Source of the DNA: an uncultured Actinomycetes bacterium
Lineage (GTDB): Bacteria; Actinomycetota; Actinomycetes; Nanopelagicales; Nanopelagicaceae
Length of the DNA: 35,531 nt
Direction: 5' to 3'
NCBI GenBank assembly: GCA_903832395.1
Contig: CAILBF010000017.1
Span: forward strand, 1 to 35,531
Position 1 is the first letter of the stretch. Each line of letters starts with the position of its first letter. Below, piece after piece: positions 1-10,944 of this stretch. Below the pieces are notes generated by a model. It saw only the letters and a list, made by a program, of their open reading frames with translations. It did not search any database and was not told the DNA's origin. A program made the translations under genes and the position numbers.

Positions 1-24
1 GCTAACTGGGCCACGCTGCGTAGA

Positions 25-837
25 TTAGTTGAAAATCTGGTCAGGACCTGGGAAATTGCCGGCTTTAACATCGTCGGCGAACTCTGCCGTTGCCGCCAAC
101 ATCTCTGCCCGCAGATTGCGATAGGCCTTAGCTAATTTCGGCGGATTTTTGGTTATGCCCATCAAATCTGTCCACACCAATACCTGTGCATCACATTGAA
201 CACCTGCCCCGATTCCAATGGTCGGAATGGTGAGCGCGGCAGTAATTCGGGCTGCAAGTTCGGCCGACATTAGCTCTAGAACTAAGGCAAAGGCACCGGC
301 TTTTTCGATCGCCAATGCGGCCTCAAAAATTACATCGGCATTAGTTCTGCCCTGTACTTTATAGCCGCCTAATTGATGAAGAGCTTGCGGAGTCAGGCCA
401 ACGTGGCCCATCACTGGAATTCCGGAGGCGACAAGTTTTTCAATAGTTTGTATATGTGCCCCCTCTATTTTTACTCCCATCGCACCAGCCTCTTTGAAGA
501 ATCGAGTGCTCGTAGCAAGCGCCTGCTCAGGTGAGGTTTCATAGGAACCAAATGGCAGATCTGCAATCACTAGCGCCGACTTGCTGGCGCGCACAACTGC
601 CCGAGTGAGCGGGATTAACTCATCGACCGTTACAGGGATGGTGTTCTCATGGCCAAGAAAATTATTTCCCGCACTATCGCCAACGAGTAAAACGGGGATT
701 CCGGCTTCATCAAAGATTTCGGCCGTCATGGCCTCATAGGAGGTGAGCATCGCCCATTTTTCACCGCGCACTTTGGCGGCAGCTAAATCCAGAATCGTGA
801 CGCGTCGGTGCATCGCACCGCCATATAAGGCTTCCAT
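25..837 (-). CDS. panB: 3-methyl-2-oxobutanoate hydroxymethyltransferase
   Basis: ORF 25..870; likely start MEALYGGAMHRRVTILDL at 837, preceded by GGAGAGG. PanB-like motifs KWAMLTSYEAMTAEIFDEAGIPVLLVGDSAGN, GGYKVQGR, IGIGAG. Confidence 0.95.
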   Translation of the reverse strand: MEALYGGAMHRRVTILDLAAAKVRGEKWAMLTSYEAMTAEIFDEAGIPVLLVGDSAGNNFLGHENTIPVTVDELIPLTRAVVRASKSALVIADLPFGSYETSPEQALATSTRFFKEAGAMGVKIEGAHIQTIEKLVASGIPVMGHVGLTPQALHQLGGYKVQGRTNADVIFEAALAIEKAGAFALVLELMSAELAARITAALTIPTIGIGAGVQCDAQVLVWTDLMGITKNPPKLAKAYRNLRAEMLAATAEFADDVKAGNFPGPDQIFN

Positions 838-914
838 GATTGTCCTCTCCTCGAGGCTCGCAGAATGCAAGTCCCCGGGTACAGAGATAAGGGTACCCCT
901 GTTACTCTTGAAAA

Positions 915-2576
915 ATGAAGCTGCGTGTGGCGCTAGCCCAAGTCAATCCAACCGTGGGCGACCTTGCGGGTAACGCGCTTCTGATTACATCGGCCGTTGC
1001 TGCCGCGGAACAAGCTGGCGCACATATTGTGACCTTTCCCGAAATGATTGTTACCGGTTATCCCGTAGAGGATTTAGCGCTGCGCCCTTCTTTTCAGAGC
1101 GCTAGCAAGAGCCAGATCGCCCAGATTGCCAAGAGCATTCACGGTGATTGTGTGGCCATCATCGGCTACTTAGATACTTCCGAAGCGGGCCGGCCACAAA
1201 ATGCGCTCGCCATAATCCATGAGGGTGTGATCAAAGCCCGATACGTTAAACGCCACCTACCTAACTACGGCGTCTTTGATGAGTTCAGAAATTTCATGGC
1301 GGGGGATGAAAGCCTTGTTGTTCGAATCCATGGTGTCGATGTGGCGTTTGCAATTTGTGAAGATATTTGGCATCCACTTCCCGATATTGCCAAACGAACT
1401 CCGGGCTTATTGGTCGTACCAAATGGCTCCCCATATGAGAGAAATAAGGATGATGTGCGGTTGGCCCTGGTTCAAAAGCGCGCCAAAGAAGTTGGCGCGC
1501 CACTGGCATATGTAAATATGACGGGCGGACAAGATGATTTAGTTTTCGATGGCGACACAATTGTGGTTGATAAAACTGGAGCGTTAATCGCTCGAGCTCC
1601 ACAGTTCGATGACCTTCTTATGATTGTTGACATCGAATGCAGCGTTGAAACATCCTCTCCAGATGTCGTTATTTCAAGTGAAGCTGGCGAACTTAAGAAT
1701 ACGATTTCATCAACTGTTGCCGCGCGCCTTGGCGATGAGGCCGAGATGTGGCAAGGGCTAGTTGTGGGTCTGCGCGATTACATCGCCAAAAATGGATTTA
1801 AATCGGTAGTACTTGGACTATCTGGCGGAATCGATTCAGCGCTAGTAGCGGCCATTGCAATCGATGCAGTCGGAGCCTCCAATGTTTATGGAGTTGCAAT
1901 GCCGAGTAAGTACTCATCGGGCCACTCTGTAGAAGATGCACAGGCTTTAGCAAATGCCACCGGTATTAATTTTCGAACCGTTCCAATTGCCCCGATGGTT
2001 GATGCATTCATGAGTAACTTAGATTTAACGGGGTTGGCCGAGGAAAATCTACAGGCCCGGGTGCGCGGTACGACGCTGATGGGGATTTCAAATGGCGAGG
2101 GCCACATTGTTTTAGCAACGGGAAATAAGAGCGAGTTGGCCGTTGGGTATTCAACGTTATATGGCGATGCCGTCGGCGGCTTTGCTCCCATTAAAGATAT
2201 TTACAAGACCGATGTGTGGGCTTTGGCTAATTGGCGCAACGCACAAGCAAGGGCAGAAGGATTAACGCCACCAATTCCCGAGCGCTCCATTACTAAAGAG
2301 CCCAGCGCCGAACTTCGACCCGATCAAAAAGACTCGGACTCTCTGCCCGATTACGCGCTTCTCGATCAAGTTTTACGCCTCTACGTCGATGAGGATCATG
2401 GCTTTGAAGCTTTAATCAAAGAGGGCTTCGAGCCCGAACTCGTTAAGCGCGTGATTGGTTTAGTGGATCGCGCCGAATACAAGCGTCGCCAATATCCACC
2501 TGGCACCAAAGTTTCAGCCCGTGCCTTTGGAAAAGATCGCCGTCTGCCAATGACTTCACGCTGGAGTCAGTCGTAG
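915..2576 (+). CDS. nadE: glutamine-dependent NAD+ synthetase (nitrilase-like amidase domain + NAD synthase domain)
   Basis: N-terminal carbon-nitrogen hydrolase (FPEMIVTGYPVEDL, AICEDIW) and C-terminal SGGIDSALVAAIA PP-loop, ATGNKSELAVGYSTLYGD. Confidence 0.96.
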   Translation: MKLRVALAQVNPTVGDLAGNALLITSAVAAAEQAGAHIVTFPEMIVTGYPVEDLALRPSFQSASKSQIAQIAKSIHGDCVAIIGYLDTSEAGRPQNALAIIHEGVIKARYVKRHLPNYGVFDEFRNFMAGDESLVVRIHGVDVAFAICEDIWHPLPDIAKRTPGLLVVPNGSPYERNKDDVRLALVQKRAKEVGAPLAYVNMTGGQDDLVFDGDTIVVDKTGALIARAPQFDDLLMIVDIECSVETSSPDVVISSEAGELKNTISSTVAARLGDEAEMWQGLVVGLRDYIAKNGFKSVVLGLSGGIDSALVAAIAIDAVGASNVYGVAMPSKYSSGHSVEDAQALANATGINFRTVPIAPMVDAFMSNLDLTGLAEENLQARVRGTTLMGISNGEGHIVLATGNKSELAVGYSTLYGDAVGGFAPIKDIYKTDVWALANWRNAQARAEGLTPPIPERSITKEPSAELRPDQKDSDSLPDYALLDQVLRLYVDEDHGFEALIKEGFEPELVKRVIGLVDRAEYKRRQYPPGTKVSARAFGKDRRLPMTSRWSQS

Positions 2577-2578
2577 AA

Positions 2579-2610
2579 GTTGCGAATAGTTCGCAACTCG
2601 CTTAATTCTT
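2579..2610 (+). terminator. putative intrinsic terminator of nadE
   Basis: Perfect 8-bp stem GTTGCGAA (2579-2586) / TTCGCAAC (2590-2597) with 3-nt loop, followed by T-rich TCGCTTAATTCTT; starts 2 nt after the nadE stop codon. Confidence 0.65.
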
Positions 2611-2632
2611 AACTCCTTGTAAACTTACCTGC

Positions 2633-2710
2633 ATGCAATCGATTATCACCTGGTTTTTCACACGTAACCGGATAGTTGATTTTTGCTTGTCAACTTCTTG
2701 CAGCTGCTGA
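2633..2710 (+). CDS. candidate Cys-rich leader peptide MQSIITWFFTRNRIVDFCLSTSCSC, upstream of cysK
   Basis: ATG 2633, TGA 2708-2710, 25 codons, three Cys codons in the last eight positions. TAAACT -10-like hexamer (2620-2625) lies 7 nt before the ATG. Located directly 5' of cysK-cysE. Confidence 0.65.
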   Translation: MQSIITWFFTRNRIVDFCLSTSCSC

Positions 2711-2752
2711 TTTTTTCTTAATCAGTTTTAAACCTGCAGTTTTTCATCAACT
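2696..2752 (+). promoter_or_regulatory. candidate cysK attenuator region with mutually exclusive pairings
   Basis: CTGATT(2707-2712)/AATCAG(2720-2725); TTGCAG(2698-2703)/CTGCAG(2734-2739) followed by TTTTT; AGTTGAT(2674-2680)/ATCAACT(2746-2752) competing with TCAACT(2690-2695). No folding program was run. Confidence 0.4.
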
Positions 2753-2768
2753 ATTTCTAGGGAGAATT

Positions 2769-3695
2769 ATGAGAATTTATAACAGCATTACAGAGGTTTT
2801 TGGAAACACCCCTTTAGTTCGCATCAATAAGCTAACTGATGGCGCACAAGGAAACGTCTATGCAAAGTTGGAGTTCTACAACCCAACATCTTCGGTGAAA
2901 GACCGTTTGGGAATTGCAATGATCGATGCCGCTGAAGCAAGTGGCGCACTAAAGCCGGGCGGAACAGTTGTTGAGGCAACATCGGGCAACACTGGTATCG
3001 CTGTGGCAATGGTTGCAGCCGCGCGTGGCTATAAGTCCATTTTCACGATGCCAGAATCGGTTTCAAAGGAGCGCCGCAAACTTATTCTGGCCTTTGGTGC
3101 CGAATTAGTTTTAACTCCAGCGGCTGAGGGCATGAAAGGCGCCGTAGCTGCAGCTGAAAAACTAAGTGATTCCGGCGCAGTTTTAGTTCGCCAATTTGAA
3201 AATGAGGCAGGCCCCGCAATCCACTATGCAACAACTGGCCCCGAAATTTGGCGTGATCTAGATGGGCAAGTCGATGCATTCATCTCAGGAATCGGTACCG
3301 GGGGAACTATTACCGGAACTGGCAGATTCTTAAAAGAGAAGAATCCAGGAATTAAAGTCTTTGGTGTTGAACCTGCGGCATCGCCAATTTTAAATGGCGG
3401 CGCACCTGGACCGCACCCACTTCAGGGCATTGGAGCGAACTTCATTCCAAATATTCTCGACCGCACTGTCTATGACGAGATTTTGGATGCAACTGCAGAT
3501 GATGCAATGAAATATGCGCGTAGAGCTGCTGCTGAAGAGGGAATCCTGGCTGGAATCTCATCGGGTGCAACGTTGTGGGCAGCTACTGAAGTTGCCAAAC
3601 GCCCAGAGTTTGCCGGAAAAAATATTGTTGTAATTGTTGCATCATCTGGTGAGCGTTACCTGTCAACGATCCTGTATCAGGATTTAGCTGAGTAA
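2769..3695 (+). CDS. cysK: cysteine synthase (O-acetylserine sulfhydrylase)
   Basis: Start [22 protein letters not shown] at 2769 after [23 protein letters not shown] lysine motif, [20 protein letters not shown]. Confidence 0.96.
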   Translation: MRIYNSITEVFGNTPLVRINKLTDGAQGNVYAKLEFYNPTSSVKDRLGIAMIDAAEASGALKPGGTVVEATSGNTGIAVAMVAAARGYKSIFTMPESVSKERRKLILAFGAELVLTPAAEGMKGAVAAAEKLSDSGAVLVRQFENEAGPAIHYATTGPEIWRDLDGQVDAFISGIGTGGTITGTGRFLKEKNPGIKVFGVEPAASPILNGGAPGPHPLQGIGANFIPNILDRTVYDEILDATADDAMKYARRAAAEEGILAGISSGATLWAATEVAKRPEFAGKNIVVIVASSGERYLSTILYQDLAE

Positions 3696-3696
3696 A

Positions 3697-4203
3697 ATGA
3701 TCTCTAGAATATTTGAAGATCTCGATAACGCTCTGACTAAAGATCCAGCGGCTAGAAATCGTCTTGAAGTTTTACTGGCCTACCCAGGTGTTCATGCAGT
3801 GTGGGGTTTTCGCGTAGCTCACTTCCTCTGGCGAAATAACTTAAAACTTATCGCTCGTATTTTCTCTAGCTGGGTGCGCACTGCGACCGGAATTGAAATC
3901 CATCCTGCGGCAACGATTGGGCGTCGATTCTTCATCGACCATGGAATGGGCGTAGTTATTGGCGCAACTGCCATCATTGGTGACGATGTCATGATGTATC
4001 ACGATGTGACGTTAGGGGCCCGTTCATATGTGAAAGGTAAGCGCCACCCAACCATTGAAAATAACGTTGTTATCGGCGCAGGAGCCAGAGTCATCGGCGA
4101 CATCACTATTGGCCATGGCGCACGTATTAACGCCAATGTGGTCATTACAAGGGACATACCAGCGCAAAGCACGCTAGATAGCAGTGAATTCTTCGTTATT
4201 TAA
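3697..4203 (+). CDS. cysE: serine O-acetyltransferase (short EpsC-type)
   Basis: Left-handed beta-helix hexapeptide repeats; [43 protein letters not shown]; starts 1 nt after cysK stop. Confidence 0.95.
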   Translation: MISRIFEDLDNALTKDPAARNRLEVLLAYPGVHAVWGFRVAHFLWRNNLKLIARIFSSWVRTATGIEIHPAATIGRRFFIDHGMGVVIGATAIIGDDVMMYHDVTLGARSYVKGKRHPTIENNVVIGAGARVIGDITIGHGARINANVVITRDIPAQSTLDSSEFFVI

Positions 4204-4246
4204 TGAGTTAACACGGCCGTAACCTGCCTTTGCAAGAATGCTGGCC

Positions 4247-5551
4247 ATGTCACTAGATGCCGATAAGCAACAAGAGTTCGTTCTACGAACAATTGAAGAG
4301 CGCAACATTCGTTTTGTGCGTTTATGGTTCACCGATGTTTTGGGCTTTCTAAAGTCAGTTGCAATCGCACCTGCCGAACTCGAGAACGCATTTGATGAGG
4401 GCATTGGCTTTGATGGTTCGGCAATCGAAGGCTTTGCTCGCGTTACTGAATCTGACATGTTGGCAAAACCAGATCCCTCAACTTTTTCAATTTTGCCCTG
4501 GCGCACTGAATCACCTGGGGCCGCGCGCATGTTCTGCGACATCACCATGCCAGATGGAACACCTTCTCCGGCCGACCCTCGTAATGTCTTGCGTCGCATT
4601 TTAGATAAAGCTGCAACTATGGGCTACACCTGTTACACCCATCCAGAGATTGAGTTTTTCTTATTTAAATCAATGCCAGAAGTTGGCGTCGCACCAGCTC
4701 CAGTTGATCAAGGCGGCTACTTCGATCACACTCCTGCAGTTGTAGGTCACGACTTCCGCCGACAGGCAATTACTTTGCTTGAGGCAATGGGAATCTCCGT
4801 GGAATTTTCACATCACGAAGGTGGACCAGGTCAACAAGAGATTGACTTGCGCGATGCTGACGCGCTAACAACGGCCGATAACATCATGACCTTTCGACAT
4901 GTCATCAAAGAGGTCGCGATGGATCAAGGTTTCCATGCATCTTTTATGCCAAAGCCTTTTACTGATCATCCGGGCAGTGGAATGCATACGCACGTATCGC
5001 TATTTAAGGGCGAAGAAAACGCTTTTTATGATGCAAAGGCCCAGTACAACTTATCTAATGTTGGTCGATCTTTTATCGCTGGCATTCTCAAACATGCACC
5101 TGAAATTACTGCGATAACTAATCAATGGGTGAACTCGTATAAGCGCCTGCATGGCGGAGGAGAGGCACCGGCAGTTATCAACTGGGGACCAAGTAATCGC
5201 GGAGCACTTGTGCGTCTTCCCATGTACAAGCCAGGCAAAGAGAACTCAACGCGCATTGAATTTAGATCACCGGATACTGCATGTAATCCATATCTTGCCT
5301 ATGCCGTTATGTTGGCAGCTGGACTGAAAGGCGTAGAAGAAGGCTATGTATTGAGCGATGCAAGTGATCCAATCTCACTTCCAACCGATCTCAATGAGGC
5401 AATTCTACAAATGGAGAAAAGCGCACTTGTGCGTGAGACGTTAGGCGAGCATGTATTTGAGTATGTGCTTCGCAATAAACGCGCTGAATGGCGAGATTAC
5501 AGTCGCCAGGTGAGCGCTTACGAATTAGACAGGTATTTGCCGGTTCTATAA
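4247..5551 (+). CDS. glnA: type I glutamine synthetase
   Basis: VRLWFTDVLGFLKSVAI, GFDGSAIEGFARVTESDM, PEIEFFLF, SGMHTHVSL, NRGALVRLP, EFRSPDTACNPYLAYAVM. Upstream in-frame ATG at 4238; start MSLDADKQ (4247) preferred. Confidence 0.95.
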   Translation: MSLDADKQQEFVLRTIEERNIRFVRLWFTDVLGFLKSVAIAPAELENAFDEGIGFDGSAIEGFARVTESDMLAKPDPSTFSILPWRTESPGAARMFCDITMPDGTPSPADPRNVLRRILDKAATMGYTCYTHPEIEFFLFKSMPEVGVAPAPVDQGGYFDHTPAVVGHDFRRQAITLLEAMGISVEFSHHEGGPGQQEIDLRDADALTTADNIMTFRHVIKEVAMDQGFHASFMPKPFTDHPGSGMHTHVSLFKGEENAFYDAKAQYNLSNVGRSFIAGILKHAPEITAITNQWVNSYKRLHGGGEAPAVINWGPSNRGALVRLPMYKPGKENSTRIEFRSPDTACNPYLAYAVMLAAGLKGVEEGYVLSDASDPISLPTDLNEAILQMEKSALVRETLGEHVFEYVLRNKRAEWRDYSRQVSAYELDRYLPVL

Positions 5552-5579
5552 ACAGAGAAGTGGCAGATATAATCCTCAT

Positions 5580-7592
5580 ATGCTGAGGAAGGCTGTAACT
5601 CTCGTATTAACTCTCTGCATATCGCTATTAGGCCTGCAGAGTGTTCAGGCCTCTCCACGCGTCTTTGGAACTTATCAACTTGATTTTCTGCCTATTGCCA
5701 CTAATTTAGGAAGTGCAATCCCAACAGAGGCGATTGCAAGAGAGTTGACACGTTTAGCAAGTTTGGCCTTTGAAGATGCTAGCCAAGGAAGAATTAAATT
5801 TTCATTTAGAAGATTATTACCAGAGTACAAAGCTAGCGAAAGAGTTGACAATGCAACCCAAGTGGGCAAATTTTACGGCACACCCGCTGTAGCCGATTCT
5901 GGTTTTGCTGGTGTATTTGTCGTCGGGATCATTCCGAATGACTCCACGGTATTTTTTGCAGGGCAATCCGATACAGGCCAAAATTTGATTATGAACGGCC
6001 CGCTAAATACAAATGGATCTACTGTTCATGTGTTTACTCACGAACTCGGCCACAACTTCTATTTAATGCACGCCGATACTTCGGTGTGTTCTGTAGTCAA
6101 TAGCCAATTGACGTGTGATCGAAATGACTATGGAGATAAATCCGATCCGATGGGCAGTTACATAATCGGTTACTATTCGAATCCACCTTTGGCACGTTTC
6201 AGTGCAACTATGCTCGACCAGCTCGGCCTGATCGCTGCAACGGAAAAGACCGAAGTACTAGATTCTGGTGATTTCACAATCGTTCCCGTTTACCCACTTA
6301 CGCGCTCTGGCGTGCGCCTTCTCGAGATTCCTATTAATGATGAAGTTGCGTACACCATTGAATATCGGGATCCCGTGGGGGTGGAGGCTCAATTAAATGC
6401 AACGCAAATAAATGTGCCAGGGGGGAATAGTTATTACCCGACAATTCCATCGTACGGTTTTCAACTTCGAATGGTCAAACCCCTAGCAACTCACAGTGAC
6501 GGGCTATTGCCTGTAATTAACTATGGACTACATGGAGGAACGGCGCTTGTTGTCGACTCTCAGTCTGGGCGGCAGGGTTTTGATGCAGGACGAACTCAAA
6601 ATCTCTCGGACGGGACCGTAGTCACATTCATTAGCTATGACTCTGTAGCAGGCGCAAAAATTCGCATAACTCGGCCCAAAGACTCTTCGCCACCAGTGAT
6701 AAATTCTCCTACGTTCCGCATGTATACAGAAAGTGGCTCGTATTACACCACCAACGATCTGACAATTAAGAAATCTGCGGAAGGCAGTAGTGATTGGCCG
6801 ATTTTTAAATTAGATACTCGAGCAATTTCAGATGATCGCCGCTTAAAAACTGTCAGTTTACTTTTTAACGGTGAAATTGTTGCAACTCAAAGTGATGTGC
6901 CACTCGGAGCAAAAAACCTCCTGATATATAATCCAACTCAGACGGGTAAATTTGATGTAACTGTCGAAGCGAGCGACTACTTAGGCAATAAATCTACCGC
7001 TAGTTTAGGAACCTATAACTTAATTAAGTATTTACTGCAAAAACCTTGGATAACTAGCAGCGTTAAAGAAGATACCTTGACTATTATAGTTAATAGACTC
7101 GCCACGGAGAATATTAAGTATGAGATATCTAATATCTCAGCGGGAAACTTAATTGACCAATCTACCCAAGGCAACAGCACAACTTTCACAGTTGGTGGGT
7201 TACGTTCTAAGCAAAACTTCACAGCACAATTTTCAGGCACAGATGAATTTGGAAATACCGATGATGGCTCAACGTTTGAGACCGAAATTCCGGGGCTAAC
7301 ATGCGACAGTTCGCAATGTTATGTTGGCATTACATGGGATGTTAATAATCTTTACTGGCAATCAATTACAGGCAAACTTGAGCTGCAAGAAAAACTAGCC
7401 AATAAGTGGAAGACGATCAAATCGGCAACTGCAATTAAGGATTCAACTAGGGTCGGGGGCTTTCCGTACACCTATAAAATCTCCATGATTTACACACAAC
7501 CCGGGACGCATACATATCGCCTATATATCGCTCCAAGCAAGAAGTTCACCGCGTGGATTGGGCGCAGCTTCACCCAAATCGTTCTGCCTTAA
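5580..7592 (+). CDS. secreted zinc metalloprotease, gametolysin (peptidase M11)-like, with C-terminal Ig-like/FN-like region
   Basis: Signal peptide MLRKAVTLVLTLCISLLGLQSVQASP; HELGHNFYLMHA (HExxHxxxxxH) followed by YGDKSDPMGSY (Met-turn-like) and ARFSATMLDQLGL. Confidence 0.7.
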   Translation: MLRKAVTLVLTLCISLLGLQSVQASPRVFGTYQLDFLPIATNLGSAIPTEAIARELTRLASLAFEDASQGRIKFSFRRLLPEYKASERVDNATQVGKFYGTPAVADSGFAGVFVVGIIPNDSTVFFAGQSDTGQNLIMNGPLNTNGSTVHVFTHELGHNFYLMHADTSVCSVVNSQLTCDRNDYGDKSDPMGSYIIGYYSNPPLARFSATMLDQLGLIAATEKTEVLDSGDFTIVPVYPLTRSGVRLLEIPINDEVAYTIEYRDPVGVEAQLNATQINVPGGNSYYPTIPSYGFQLRMVKPLATHSDGLLPVINYGLHGGTALVVDSQSGRQGFDAGRTQNLSDGTVVTFISYDSVAGAKIRITRPKDSSPPVINSPTFRMYTESGSYYTTNDLTIKKSAEGSSDWPIFKLDTRAISDDRRLKTVSLLFNGEIVATQSDVPLGAKNLLIYNPTQTGKFDVTVEASDYLGNKSTASLGTYNLIKYLLQKPWITSSVKEDTLTIIVNRLATENIKYEISNISAGNLIDQSTQGNSTTFTVGGLRSKQNFTAQFSGTDEFGNTDDGSTFETEIPGLTCDSSQCYVGITWDVNNLYWQSITGKLELQEKLANKWKTIKSATAIKDSTRVGGFPYTYKISMIYTQPGTHTYRLYIAPSKKFTAWIGRSFTQIVLP

Positions 7593-7633
7593 CCTCCTTT
7601 GATTCATTTCACGGCTTGAGTTAGACTTAACCT

Positions 7634-7678
7634 ATGTTGCGCAGTCTCCTCCTTAGCTGCCGTGGCGGGGTCAAATAA
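7634..7678 (+). CDS. leuA leader peptide MLRSLLLSCRGGVK
   Basis: ATG TTG CGC AGT CTC CTC CTT AGC TGC CGT GGC GGG GTC AAA TAA; consecutive Leu codons; -35-like TTGATT (7599-7604), 17-bp spacer, -10-like TAGACT (7622-7627), 6 nt to ATG. Confidence 0.85.
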   Translation: MLRSLLLSCRGGVK

Positions 7679-7741
7679 CCGATCCCCTCGCCGCGGGGTT
7701 TGTCGTATCGGTACAAACCCCGAGCCCATAAGGAGCAGTAA
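7634..7741 (+). promoter_or_regulatory. leuA leader RNA (actinobacterial LEU-element-like)
   Basis: CTCCTTA (7649-7655) complementary to TAAGGAG SD region (7729-7735); perfect hairpin CGGGGTTTGT (7694-7703)/ACAAACCCCG (7713-7722); alternative GGCGGGG (7664-7670)/CCCTCGCC (7685-7692) stem enclosing the leader stop codon. Confidence 0.8.
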
Positions 7742-9457
<1,716 letters not shown>

Positions 9458-9479
9458 CACACGCACTACCTTTATCGCT

Positions 9480-10211
9480 ATGAGTTTATATAGAGACGAA
9501 GCCATTGTGCTACGAACTCAAAAACTCGGCGAAGCCGACCGCATCATCACGCTTTTAACGCGCGATCACGGTCGAATTCGCGGTGTTGCCAAAGGCGTAC
9601 GGCGCACGATGTCAAAGTTTGGTGCACGCCTTGAACCAGGAAGCCATATCGACGCCCAGCTCTATGTTGGAAAAACTTTTGACACCATTACACAAGTGGA
9701 AGCGTTAATGAATTACGGCGAAGCCCTAACCGATGATTATCAGCGCTGGACAGTGGCTTCAGCCATCCTTGAAGCCGCCGAGCGCTTTAGTCCTAATGAA
9801 CACGAACCGGCTTTTAAGGAGTTTGGCTTAGTGGTCGGAGCAATGAAAGTATTGGCAGAAAATCGCTATGAGCCATTATTAATTTTAGATGCTTTTCTTT
9901 TACGCTCCTTAGATGTTGCGGGCTATGCACCTTCTATGACTATCTGCTCGAACTGTGAAAAACCTGGACCTCACCGTTATTTTTCTTTAGTTGGTGGCGG
10001 CTCTGTATGTGCAGATTGCAGACCTTCGGCATGTGCAACACCTGCTCCAGAGACTTTAATTTTAATGGACGCATTACTTCGCAGTGATTGGGAGATCGCA
10101 TCGGCAAGTGAGGGAAAGTTTCGCCGAGAGGCAAGTGGTTTGATCGCCGCGTATTTACAATGGCATCTTGAGCGGGGATTGCGGAGTTTGCCGATGGTTG
10201 AGCGCGTATGA
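9480..10211 (+). CDS. recO: DNA repair protein RecO
   Basis: [42 protein letters not shown]; zinc-binding [10 protein letters not shown]...CADC. ORF track start at 9270 runs back into leuA; RecO start at 9480 preferred. Confidence 0.94.
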   Translation: MSLYRDEAIVLRTQKLGEADRIITLLTRDHGRIRGVAKGVRRTMSKFGARLEPGSHIDAQLYVGKTFDTITQVEALMNYGEALTDDYQRWTVASAILEAAERFSPNEHEPAFKEFGLVVGAMKVLAENRYEPLLILDAFLLRSLDVAGYAPSMTICSNCEKPGPHRYFSLVGGGSVCADCRPSACATPAPETLILMDALLRSDWEIASASEGKFRREASGLIAAYLQWHLERGLRSLPMVERV

Positions 10212-10912
10212 CAATTCATATTCCAAATCACGTTGCAATTGTTATGGATGGCAATGGTCGATGGGCTAAACAACAGGGATTACCTCGAACCGCAGGACAT
10301 GAGGCAGGGGAGGCCGCACTCTTTGATGTAGTTGCCGGTGCGATTGAGTACGGAGTTAAAGAGATAAGCGCCTATGCATTTTCAACTGAAAATTGGCGTA
10401 GATCTCCGGAGGAAGTTAAGTTTTTAATGGGCTTTAACCGTGATGTTATTCGCAGGCGCCGTGATGAGATGAATGACATGGGTGTTCGAGTTCGCTGGGT
10501 AGGACGGCCAAAACGTTTGTGGAGCAGCGTTATCAATGAGCTGGAAGAGGCTGAGGAGTTAACTAAGAAGAACAAAGTATTAACGTTAAACATGTGTGTT
10601 AACTATGGTGGCCGTTCTGAAATAGTCGATGCGGCTACTGAATTAGCTCGTGACGTAAAACGTGGAAAAATAAAAGCCGATTCAATAACAGAGAAGGTTT
10701 TTGCTAAGTATTTGGATTCACCGACAATGAGTGATGTGGACTTATTTTTACGCTCATCTGGTGAACAGCGCACCAGCAATTTCTTGCCGTGGCAATCGGT
10801 TTATGCCGAGTTCGTTTTCATGGATGTCTTATGGCCAGATGTTACGCGTAAAACTTTGTGGAAAGCTATCGAAGAGTATTCAAAACGTGATCGAAGATTT
10901 GGAAGAGCGTAG
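10208..10912 (+). CDS. uppS: isoprenyl (undecaprenyl-type) diphosphate synthase
   Basis: [71 protein letters not shown] overlap with recO. Confidence 0.95.
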   Translation: MTIHIPNHVAIVMDGNGRWAKQQGLPRTAGHEAGEAALFDVVAGAIEYGVKEISAYAFSTENWRRSPEEVKFLMGFNRDVIRRRRDEMNDMGVRVRWVGRPKRLWSSVINELEEAEELTKKNKVLTLNMCVNYGGRSEIVDAATELARDVKRGKIKADSITEKVFAKYLDSPTMSDVDLFLRSSGEQRTSNFLPWQSVYAEFVFMDVLWPDVTRKTLWKAIEEYSKRDRRFGRA

Positions 10913-10944
10913 CGATTCCGAATTGAGGATGCCAGCGGAAGAGC

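Noticed and set aside
743-973. ORF 743..973 (+) across the panB 5' end and nadE start
   Set aside because: Antisense to panB and out-of-frame with nadE; composition not protein-like.
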